A stretch of DNA of 64,000 bases from Bolinopsis microptera (Eukaryota; Ctenophora; Tentaculata; Lobata; Bolinopsidae), in contig NC_087072.1 in assembly GCF_026151205.1 (NCBI RefSeq), positions 10,514,169 to 10,578,168 of the forward strand, given 5' to 3'. A program made the translations under genes and the position numbers. Position 1 is the stretch's first letter. Each line of letters starts with the position of its first letter. The notes beneath the pieces are model-generated. The model was not told the origin of the DNA and ran no database searches. It saw nothing but the letters and a program-made list of their open reading frames with translations. Below, one piece after another: positions 37,701-50,400 of the stretch.

Positions 37701-38439
37701 GTGTGATTCATCTGGCTCTGCCTTCCTTTCATCTCTATTCTCTTGGTATACTTGGAGCGTTTTACTTTGTACTATTCTGAAGTTGCTCCACCCAGTTTTG
37801 CAAGCAGTTTCAAAGGCCTCTGTTTGATGGCGAAGGGTAGTTTGAAACGTTTTGAGCCATCGCTCCATTTTAAGGAGCAAAGGCCCATTCTGAACGCAAT
37901 ACATATCGGTCAACAATAAGCTAATTTCTAAATATAGCAGGTTCAATGTGCATGCCGTATGGGTAATCATTTAGACTATATTCGATCAACTAAGTTAAAA
38001 TTGGATATTCAAATTTTAATATTTTGCTATCATGTTGGTCTCCTTGGGAGCATTACAACTTCTTAGATACGTCTCTCGTCTCCAAATTACCGCAAATAAC
38101 CTACTGTCACCTGCCAGACGAGATCAGTATCTGGTATCTAGGTCTACTGCAAGTACTACAGTCCTTATTTATCAAATGAAGTCGGCACCCCCTGGCCCCC
38201 AGCAAGTGTTTGTCCTATGGCTCGTGTGGTTACATGCTGGGACACCCTGTATTTAGTGCCAGGAAAGCCAGTAACCAGTAACCAGTAGCACCCTAATCAC
38301 CTTGTCTCCAGTCTCCTCCCCTCCTAGGTGTCATGATACTATTTTGTATAATGTACAACTACAACTAGCGATCAGCAGTTCACTTGGTTAGCCGGGGCAG
38401 CTGCCCTCTCGGCTATAATTTCCATTTATCTCGTGCTCC

Positions 38440-38482
<43 letters not shown>

Positions 38483-41400
38483 GTGAGGGAGGTTCTAGAG
38501 CAAGGTGCACCCCGCTGGAGGCAGATGGTCTATCATTGACTATTATCTTATCAGCTACACATTCTTCTTCGGACGACTTAACCCACCACCATGCTACACT
38601 CTTTACCCTATAGCTTTATTCTAATTAGTCTCTCTCTCTCTCGCTAAATGAACTTTAGTACTACATTTCTCTCCGTATGTGTGGTGTTCAGTCCAGTCAG
38701 ACGACCCAGTCCCTCCCAGGCACGTAGCCAGGGGGGGGGGCTAGGGGGGCGGCAGCCCCCCCCGGAAAAAATCGAACCCCAGAAAAAAGATAAGCCCTCT
38801 AGTCCCCATGGTCGCCTGGTAACTGGGCTGTGTTTATGACTGCAGTCAGTCAAAGATCTGAACTGTGGATTAGTAAATATATGTCATTAAATCCAAGCAA
38901 ACATTCTAGAAGACTTCTATAATTATAGTCAATAGTGTCCCCTAGACCGTAGGAAATGTAAAAATCTTAAGACGATGAGGCCTGAGTAAGTCGTAAATTC
39001 TGATTGGAGAATGCAGATTGCTGTTGTGAAGTTACCAAATTTACGTGAGTACTTGATTCTTTTCAATCCCAGTTTATTGCTGTCCTACAAATTTCTTTAA
39101 TGCCAAATGTCGTCTAAAACACCCTGTTTCGCAAAAAATTTCCGGGGGGCTGCGCCCCCCTAGCCCCCGCTAAGGGGCTCCGCCCCTGGACCCCGCTGGG
39201 GGCTGCGCCCCCAGACCCCTGCCACAGCATGCTCGCTTCGCTCGCTGCGCAGCTAGACTGGACGCGTCGGCTCGCTTCGCTCGCCGACAGCCCCCCTCAA
39301 AGAAAAATCCTGGCTACGTCCCTGGTCCCTCCCAAGCATAAATAATTCAAGATGCTGGCATTGTTACGGAGATAACGAGATACGGACAGGCCTGCAATGA
39401 GGCGGTGGTCTGATTACTCACTTCACGACTAGTAACTTGTAATCTCCAATCCTAATTTACTTGTTACCTTCGCTCCTTTGTACTGACCCAACTGACACAC
39501 TCAACAATAATAAAAAGTAACCTGAACACTCTAATAATTAGTTTCACAGCACTCCATGCGGCAGACTGTGGTGTAGTTCGGTTAGGCTACATGTACAGTT
39601 CACGTCCTACACCTAGAGTTCAGGTCCTCTAAAGTGTGATCTCTATGTGTTGGCGGGGTCTCAGGTGTGGGCGGCTGTGTGCTCTTTTCATCACAGCTAT
39701 AACAGTCTCCCGGTCTAACTTTATATTGTTATACAAATGCCCAGCTGCGGGATCATTCTGTGTCTGTTACGGGAGTTTAATCGAATGTGTTATATTTGTT
39801 AATCGACTCTGTGTTATTTATTACACAGACCTTTGGCTGTGCTTGGTAGAGAGTATTTCCAATTTTGATTAGTAAATCATGCTAACAACATGTCCTCAGA
39901 AAGTCCCGAGGCCACACTCTCTCCCTGGTAGCATCAGTTAATTTGTTCATTTTCCTCAGAAAAGCAAGTCAGCAAGTGTACAGCACCCCAGCAATTTCTC
40001 AGATCTATAATCCGTTGTAATGAACAAATTGCTATGACAGTACGTTGGATCTCCGTAGTAACCATTAATCTTCTCTCTCCGGGTGAGCCTAGCTGATGGC
40101 CTCCCCTCGAGTCTCGTGCCCTAACACCACAACATGTGTCCTGTTCACCGTCTCCCTCAGTTGTGCCTCTCTCTCTCTCTCTCCAGTCATTCATTATCTT
40201 CATAATAGAAACGCATACCTGGGCCTTTGCAGTCCTTTGTATCTTAGTCAGTGTCTGTGGTATTATAGAATGCGCACTCTCCGCATGTACATTGCATTAT
40301 CTTTTAATCTGTGCTCCAATATTTCATCTGATGACTTTCTATTCGACGGTTTTTTCTCATCTGCCTGTGCTAAAATTGAGTTTTATTGCCAATTTCGGGG
40401 GACACGCAGCCTGTACGTGTATATATATTATATATACACGTACAGACACATGCATCCTATATGAGTATATTATGTGAGTGAAGTTCACAAAGTAAGGTTA
40501 ACTTAAGCGTATGTACGCTAACCAGGCTGAGTTGATGAGCTCAGGTAATTATAGTATCCATTAGCGTGCAGCACTCAAGTCTGGACTCCTTTATAATATA
40601 GACTTTATATCATTCATCTTTCAAAATTGCCTCCTATTACACGTTTTTGCAGCTGCAATATTGATAATTACGGTTTTTATAAACTTACTTTATCCCATAC
40701 TCCATACTTCCACCAAAATGCTGAGCAATTTACTCATTATCCAACCACCAAGGTTAATTAACTTTTATAGCGTTGCTATGGAAATAAGCGAACTTGGCCT
40801 AATTAAATAATCCATACAATTTCATGGCCATGATGATGGTCATTTAAATCTTCGATACATTTAAGTATTAGTCGATAGTCTAGGCTGGTGCTATAATAAT
40901 TACTGGAACATCGAGTATTCATCCTGCAGAATATCCACACATCAAATTTTCAACTCACCAATCACCCAGACTTGCTTGTCTTTCGCTACGAATTAATATT
41001 GACACTCTCCAGCGATCACCTCCATATTTTTGTGAGATTTTCCCGAAATATCCAGTGAAAATTCCCGAGTCTAGAAGGTTGAGGTTTCCGTTTAAGTAGC
41101 AACCAGGCAACCTTGTTCACTGTTTTAACTTCTAACCGTTGCGTAGTTAAGGAAAAGAGCTCCGTGTCCTGTAACTCGTTCCCAGTTCCACTTGGTTGGG
41201 ACGGTCTCTGAAAGGAGCTCGAAGTATCGTTTAGAGCGCTAGAGCCCCAGTGAAGTGGTTGAGTTGTTGGGATGTCTGTGGTTATTGCTCATGATGCATT
41301 CCAGGTAAAAGTAACCATGTCGTCCTCCCCGGTTAATAATAACCTCTAAGCTGGTTTTGTAACCGCTTCAGGCATTAAGGAAGTAGCTGGAGAAACTTTA

Positions 41401-44400
41401 GGAGGGCATTTAAACTAAAGTTGCCGGTCAAAAATTCTGTCAACTTGAGGTGGCTCTAAGGGAGCCAAATTTGACAGATTTAAGATATCGTTCAGACTAT
41501 TTAGTATCAAATTATTTTTCCTCGTACAACATTTAAATTTTATATATAAACATTGCTCGAATTTAAAAGTCATATTTATTTCAGAAATCCGAAGAGCTAC
41601 GATCTCATATCAAACGCTTGGAGTCGGATCTCAGACATCTCGAGACATCCAAGGTGGGTGGACTGTGCTTAACGTTACAGTAACCTGGCCTAGCGGCTAG
41701 CATTCTTAAATTGTACCGTAGCATCTGTCTTATGTGACCTGTTTTTTCGGCATGGTAGTTGTTATTATATACCAAAGAATTCTACAGCTTGGGCTCACCA
41801 GCTTTATTCATAGTTTGTGGCACAGGTGTCCTCTTTGTTGGGGCACTGGTTGATTTAATTCAACAGGGTGAACCTTTTAAGAGATGGTGACTAAAGTGTT
41901 GATGGTCGATTATCATTGTGACAACGAACGATTGCTTTTATTCGTGTCTACTGTAACTACTTGATAGGCCAATGATTTCTCGATCAGCCCAGATTCGCCC
42001 CTTTGTGTCAAATATATATATTATATACGTTATCGATTAACCTGGAAGGAAATTACTGTTTCTCGAATCATTTTAGTCCATTTATTTATAACATCAGCAA
42101 TTGAGCTCAATATTTTAGCTATAAAACAAAGGCGGTCCTTTTTATATTATATACCTTTCTTGTTGGTGTACAGAACGTATAATTCCATTGTCCATTATGG
42201 TCACATGTGCCCATCGGTTGCCAAGTTATCACGTGACCGCTTTTCTGTGTTGTCATTGGTTACGTGTCCCGCACGAGACCCTTTCCTGCCGTTCTATTGG
42301 CTGCTTGGATTGTGGAACAGGTGCATTACATTTTGTTAATGTTGTACGCCGAGTTTGGAACGGAATGACTTAAGTCAAGTAGGTTACCTAGGTCAATGAC
42401 TGCTCATTTTGTACCGCTTGCCCTAAAGTTAAGTTTTGATCCAGGTTGCTCAACAGATGGAGGAATGTGTTCAATGTTGTGTACACAATATTCCATGTGT
42501 TAGTTACCTCCATTGTTGAGACTAGAGACCTGTTTTTACTCTTTACGTGTTGTTGGTTACTCTCTGTAATTGTATATTCAGTACGGCCAGTCTCACTTGT
42601 TAGTTGTTTGTAGTTGTTCGTGAGTGTTTTCAATGTTTCATCGCATATAATCGATTAATGATTAAATCTTAAGTCTTACGCGAAGAGACATTAACCGTTT
42701 ATAATTATGACTTATCACGATAAATTTGACAACTGTTTTGTTCTTAACCTGAAAACTTTGTTGAGTTGATCGTAAATTTTCCCTCAGATGGAAAACAGCG
42801 GGAATTTACAGATAAAATCGCAGGAACTTCAGCAAATGTCAGAGGTAAGAAGGAATCTTTTTAAAACAGATGTTTAGACTTTAGGATCTGTTTTCACCAT
42901 GATATGATTTGCTGTCGGGGTTATTTCAGTGTTTAATTCAAGACAAATAGCAAGATAAATTCCGAATCTTCGTTGGAGTTCTATCTGAGTGAGTTGTTGT
43001 ATTCCCGTCGATTTATCATCAAGTTTAAATTTCAGTACGTGAGAAAGCTTGAAACCACCGAAAATGACCTGCGGACGAAACTTGAGTTGTACCAGAAAAC
43101 AACGGTAAATGGAGGCAACAACATCAAGAGTTCCTATTCTTAGCGTCCTCCGCAATTGTTTTATTCGATCACATGATCTAATTTTGGAAGCTTCTGTACA
43201 GTTGGAGAGATCGTGACGTCACTCATTCATATCACGATAATATTCACCACGTGCGAAGGAGAGAAGAGCGCGCGAGAGAGAGACTGTGTGCGAGCACGTG
43301 TGTAGTAATTTGTAGAGAATGTCAGACTGCCAGGCATTGAATAGTGTGTGACTGTTACATTATTGTTTTTATTTGTTATTTAATATGATGCTGTTGATTG
43401 TCATATTTTATGAATTATCAGGACTGTATCATACAAGTTTTTTCATCTTTTCATCCAAGTTCAGCTTTGGAATTTTAAAAATACAAGCTTCGGAAATTGA
43501 TATGTTAGATTTGGAATTTTAGCAGCCTTGTACCTAATAAGGTTTAGAATCAGGTATTGATACCGGGTGGACGAACTTTCCATGAGTGAGAGCCGACATC
43601 TTGCGCCGCAGTTACTTTGGCAATGCTTGCTGTCAATGTTATCAGTTATGATGCGCGACCGTGCAGTTGCCATAGAAACCGCAATCTAGGTGTTTTGTTG
43701 AACAAATATACTTATAGGTTGCTTTACTTAGGTCTATTATAGGACTGACCGAGATAAGATTTGTGACTTTGGGTTTCTGCTGTGCTGTTTTGTAATCTAC
43801 AATTTTTTTATCATTTGCTCAATAATTCCAAAAACCCACTTAAATCAATAAATCACAAATGATTTTCTAGCGCATGTGAAGTTATTTTTCTGATGAAGAT
43901 GTATGACTTATCTTTATTTTTGAGGGAACGTAGGATTTTGTTTAATATATTTGTGATGAAATGTAATTGCCATTGATTATTTCACTTGTCGAAAGTCGAA
44001 GCTAGTGTGTTCAATTTGTGTGGTCAGTGTGCGAAAAGTGGGACACCCATTTAATATCACTATTTCTCACCCTCACCTTCAGTCCTGTTCCCAACTCGAG
44101 CTCGGGAGGGAGGTTTAACACTCGTGTTGCCATGACAACGCGTGTAGCGATATCACGTGACCATGACAACGCGTGTAGCGGTATCACGTGACACAATCTC
44201 CCCTCGAGTTGGGAACGGTCTGTCACGTGTCTGTCCGTTCCACGTGCTGGTTCACGTGTTGTGTCATGGTAACACGATGTAAACCTCCCTATTTCCCGCA
44301 GCAAGAAGAGTTGGAGGGGCTGAAGGAGCGGAACAGAGAGTTAGAACTGAACACTAAGGTTCGTGTCACACTTTTTTAAACACTTAAAAATTAGGTAATG

Positions 44401-47400
44401 ATCTAACGACATTGAATCCTTCTGCAAGTAAAATAAACTTGTTTCGAATGGTTTTACAATGTGAAACCAATTCACATCCACTTGATATAATGAAAAATGT
44501 GAATATTTACATTACCTAAATTATATTCAACTGAAATTAAAAGAGATTTCATGAGCATGAATTCGTCCTTTAAAAAACTGCATGCATTGATTCAACCAAA
44601 AGCTCAAAATTTTAGTATTCATGGTTCATTTTCTGTCCAATTTAAATATTTGGGTCACAGGTAACAGTTCTAAAAATCTGCATATTAATATTATACCATA
44701 TATAATATACTCCTAGTCCTGATATGTAGTGAATAAAACCAAAATCTCAAGCTCTTCAGCTATGAGCTACCTCTTAGGGTGTGTAATTTGTAATTGGATT
44801 TTTCTATTACTATACTGCGCGCTTACGACATATGCCTATGGCCACAAGTACAACCTAAAAAATATATCCGACAAGACGGACTTTAAAAAGTACCTAAACC
44901 ATATTTGTTAAATTTGTATCTAGAAGATAATCTGTATTTTGTTAAATGCGCTACATTTTTATAGATGATACGCCGTATCAAAGGTCCAAAAAATTGAAAA
45001 TAAGTGTATGCCTTGGGGATCGTTCACATATTACGTAATCAGTTTTTGGACAATTTTTACCCCCCCCCCCCCCCCCCCCCCCCACCGTAATCAGTTTTAC
45101 ACATAGCTATTGTGTCAAAAATACACTAGCGTAATCATTTGGAACCCCCCTCCCCTCGGCTGATTACGTAATATGTCAATGTGAACGACCCCGTATTCAT
45201 TATTTGTTATTTTTGCCAAAATATAAAACTAAAACATTACAACTGGAAATTCGTCTTTAGGAATGCGGTAACTTCTCAAGAAATATTCCTATACTTATTT
45301 AGTTCCTATAATACGTTGGTGCAAATTTAACAGCACAGTAATTTGGATTCAAATCGGCGACGGCATCAATTCAACAAAGAAGCCCTAATTAAATTTAAAC
45401 CGAAACGGTCAACAGACGTCTTTCTGATCAAACAGTCTCATTCAGATATTAATTAATGATTTAGATTAAGACACATAGAAACATTGTTTGATACAGCAAG
45501 TGATACTTATAGTGTGAGAGCGCTGCCTGAGTGCTAGGAACACAAACACAGGGAGTGAGATTCCATGTGGAATATATGGTGACTCTTCAGCCCTTAAAGT
45601 TAAATCGATTACACACGTTTTGTACCTGTTTAAGTTTTGTGTTGACGTATTTTCGGGAGAATACCTTACCTAGCTTGTTAGTCTATTGCTCGCTTCTCTC
45701 ACGGATACGAGAAGAAATAAAACGAATGCTTGCGGAGGAATGAGGCGCCAGGTATTCATGGTAAATTCATCCTCGACTAAACATTGTTGCCCTTCCGTTA
45801 CATATTTCAATATAAAATAACATGCCCAAACAAACTAATAAATGTATGTTTAAAATCAAATGCATAAAAGTGCGTTTAAATAAGTGTAAAACTGAGGACG
45901 TCCACCAAAATCGCAGATTTTCATACCACCCCTGTCCGGGTGTATCCGAATGTTCAAAACCACCCCCCTCCCTCGGACGTCCGGATTTCCAGCTACTCTT
46001 AGGAGTACAAATAAAACCAACTCGAATTCATTGTTAATAAAATGTGTAGTTACTTAAAATAGACAATAATACATTAAGTGTCTAACAAGTTAAGCACAGT
46101 TACAGTTAAGCCCATTTAAGGGGACATATACCAAAACCTTCTATGCAGGGACCCGAGATTTGACTTCATATTATTAAAGCATACATAAAAACAATGAGAT
46201 TTGATACATTAAAGATTATTTTTGAGAGCACTCACTTTCGAAAAAAAAATTTTTTCTTTTTGGAAAGATTTGGAAATTTTGAGAAGTCTGTCAGTGTCAC
46301 TGTAATACCAATATTTCAGTAATTTTAAACGTTTTTTGGCTGATTTTTTACTGAGCATTATTTACAATCCTTACAAGAAGCCCTTCAAAGGATTCTATGA
46401 TTAAACAATAAATGACGAAGTTACAGACCAAACAAGGTCGAAAAAAGAAAAATTGAAATTTTTGCAAAAAATCAAAGTTGTATATTTTACCAATCACCCA
46501 GGTCAAACGATATCGCTCCAAAAATTCTTGTGAGTGTAGCTGATGATCATATCAAACTTTTTGGAACAGAATTTTTCTCAATTTTGAGTTTTAAGGTATG
46601 AAATCTGGCCTTAAACGACTTAGTAAAATTCATCGTAAAAAAGGGCCAACAGTGGCAGATTTGAGGCTTAAAATCTGCCATTAACTCAAAAAGTATCAGT
46701 TTTTTGAAATAATTTTTACAGAATCGTAATCAGCTTGATAAAACGAATCTTTTAGTACCTTCCCTAAATATAAGAAGCTAACGAGTTTTTATTAATATGA
46801 TATACGTAATTAATATACGTAGTTAATATAAAACAACAACAATTTCTGCAGTCTTAGATGCAGACAAGAGCTATGAAATCATAGAATTCATTAATTTAGC
46901 TAATAGTGTCCGGATCAACAATTATTCCCGACCAAGTGTTTTTATACTCATGCTTAAAATCAGGATTTAATAATTTAAATTGTTTAATATTTCCCACGTG
47001 CTTTGCACATGGGTACTGGAAGAGCAAACAGTCGTCCTCGTAAAGGTAGAGCAGGCCGTCTAACTGTTCCGTTGACAGGGTGGAGTAGTAGCTGTAGAAC
47101 ATTGTCATATTCAGGGCAGGGGTCTGGTTTTTCATCCATCTCTCACTGTTTTTCTGGAGAGATTATCAGGTATATTTTCTCATAAAAATTGTTGCATTGG
47201 AAATGGGCTAAAGCTGAAATGAATCCGTTTAGTTTATATATACTTATATAATTTCTTTTGTTTACTTACGATGAGTCTGAGGTTGCCGGTTAGGTTGAAC
47301 ATATTTTTGAAATCACAGTCAAATGTTTCCGCTTTAAGCAGAAAATCGTATCTGAATTGTTTAATTGTATGAACATCGTTCCTTGCTATAGGGACGCAGA

Positions 47401-50400
47401 TGAAAACCATAATTGTTGGTAGCGATATAGTTTTTATGGTATATTCTCCAAAAGTTACATAGTATATTTTCCAGAGTTGAAAAATACGTATTTAACGTAT
47501 TTTATAAAATATCAAAAAACGTTAAATACGGCGTATTTTATTTTCGCTGAATAAAATTCGTTAAAATACGTTACAAGTGATTTTGTAGCATTAAGAGCTC
47601 CAATGAAATAATAAGTGCTATTTCTAATCATACAAGTTAAAAGTTTGATTAAAACTCGCGTAGCTCTGTAGTTGATCACCTCGCGTATGATTTAAGGGAA
47701 CTGTGCACGTGCTAAAGCGTACCAAAGCGTGCAAATACGAATTATTGCGCGCTAAAATTCTGAGCCTCGTCTGTAGTGCTTCTGCCTGTGAAACTAACTG
47801 GTCCTCTTGGGAATATATTGTTGATAAACGCAGAAATAGACTAGCAACGGATAAGGCCATAAAGCTAGTAGGCATTAATGCCAACCTTCGACTTATCCAA
47901 AACATGGAGAAATGTGATTTCAATGATGATTACGATTCATCTGAGTAATTGTGTTCTTAATTGTGTATTTATTGAAACTTTTTTACGGACGATTTTCTAC
48001 ACAAATATGAATATTTTTCTGCGTTCAATTCCAAAAGTAAATTCCAATCCCGTTCAAGGGAACAAAATAAATGAAATTGAACCGTAATGACGATGTGTCT
48101 GAAAAAATTGCGAACGAAAGACATAACTTATTAAGTTTTTGAATGCAATTACGAAAAAAATAGGCAAACGTATTTTAACGTATTTTTGACGTATTTTATT
48201 TCTAAGCAAAAAAACGTTAAATACGGCGTATTTAAAAAATTATCTCACGTATTTTTCAACTCTGATATTTTCCATATATTATCAAATTATGTTGCTTACT
48301 GAGTTGAACCACATGGACCACATCTCTGACTAGCTGGAATGATGTGATTGTCCTTCCAACCGGCTATCGTTGCATCCACAATCTCCTTAAATGTGGGATA
48401 TGGTGGATATAAATATGGGTTGTCTTCTTCTGGTTTCTTCTCATTTTTGCCCTCTGTCATCGATGCTGCATAGTCAATTACCGCCCTAGCTAGCACTTGC
48501 CTTTTATTATCATATATTTCAGATTTTGTAATCCATTTTATTGGCCGATAATGTATCATGAAGTTTACGAAAGTATATAATTCAAATAAAGCTGGGTGGC
48601 TTGACTGCTCCACTTTGTTTCTGTAAAGGGAGAGTAATCTTCTGAAAGGATCTCGAACCACCAAAAATCGTTTCTCCTCTTTAGTCTTAAGGTAAACACC
48701 ATTCAGAAATCGTCCGTACTCACTAACCTTTTTTTTGAAATCCTCTAATTCTCTAAAGCCTCCTTCGAAGTGCTTCATTTTAATATGTTTATCCTGACAT
48801 GTTTCGTCATCAAAATAGTCGCTGCAGAAATGTGCAAACACGTTTGAGGACGCTGCCTTGTACACTGGACACCATCCCAACAAAGATTTGCTGAAAAATT
48901 AGAAGAAGTAGAAAGTAGAAATCGAAAATAGAAAACTAAATTGTAGTTTTCAATCTCAACCTAAAGCCCGAAAAATCGATCATGTATTGAAAATTTTGAC
49001 ATTTATAGACTTGCAAAGACTGTACAATGACACAATGTACAGTTAAAATTTTCTATACCTTGCCTCTTTATACCGTAATTTGGGCGGACATCACGAGGAC
49101 GCTAAGCACTCCAGCGTTCGATTTATAAATAATTTCCCCAAGAAAAGTCAGCTGTCCATATAAATTTAATGTCTCTGTTGTAAGTTATAGTTAGATGAAC
49201 TTACGGAAAGTAAAACATCTCCAAGATTTCAGAAAGTTTAGATCTGACAGTGTTGTTACATTGTGACTGTATCCAATCCAACTTTCGTTCGTTTTCTTCC
49301 GCGAACTCTCTGAATAAAACATTTGTTGATGTTCAGCGTGAGTGGCTCTCAAGCGTTTTAATTTACTCTTTATGATGTAACGTTTATGTAACAAATGGTT
49401 GTGATATTACAAAATTAACTCATTGAAATCTTATATATGAGGGTCAAAATATCAAAATATCTCACTCTGTATTAGGACACAATTGGTCAGTTTGAATAAA
49501 CTCCTCAGTTTGGGGTAGGTGTAGAGACGCAAGGGAGGTTTCGAGCTTTTGGTCGTTCTGAATTCAATAGTGACAATAAATATTTGGATTCGGACTTCTG
49601 TTTAAATAAACTTGGAAAAGCTTTATACATATTTCCATTTTTAAAAACATCGAGCTAGCAATGCCAAAGAGGGCGCAACACGGGATGTTGATTTTTTCTG
49701 TTCACCCTTTTGTAAAAAGGCAATAGTGAAAGGTTACGAATGGACGTTTTTGCAGAAAAACGTGGATTTTGGAGATAGCAGTAGGTGGGTTTGAATATGT
49801 TGTCATCTGTCCTTGCTTACTTCCGTCCGTTCCCATGACAACTGGCGCGCAGTGCAGCGCGCGAGTATTGCTTGCGGAGATGTGATGTATAAAGCTTGCC
49901 TGTCAATGAATGCGCGGCGCGAGTGTATTTTGATGTATACTATGCAATGTATAGTATTAGCTTATAAGCCCAATTTGTACGTGGCATGCGTAGTTTTGCG
50001 TACTGATGTGTATCAATATTATTATTATGAAGTGAGCTGATTGGAGCTTATATTTATAGTTATAGTGAACGGAAATCTAGCGTCCGCCAAAACGAAACAA
50101 CGGGCGCAATTCTTGTTCATAAACCAATATTAATATATTATAAGCTAAGTGTACTCCTGAAATGCAGCTACAAGCCAGCGAAAGTAAAATTTAGTTGCAT
50201 ACAATTACATAATACACGATATTTTAACGACACTTACCGTACATGGTATGTTAACTTGAGAAGACCCGAGAGAAAAACATATGGACCCGAATATAACTAG
50301 CAAGAAACATATTGTGCATCCGTAGCAGAAAAACTTGTCAAATCTCATCATAAACGACTAGAATGTATTAACTATCGCTATTAATTAATATAAGTTGCGT

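Noticed and set aside
37558-37970. Overlapping frames of 89 and 120 codons on opposite strands
   Set aside because: No recognisable domain, no splice or poly(A) context; likely chance in a GC-richer intron segment.
47270-47386. Use of the ctatag acceptor for sulfotransferase exon 5
   Set aside because: It breaks the frame between exon 4 and the conserved YD motif; the AG four bases further keeps it.
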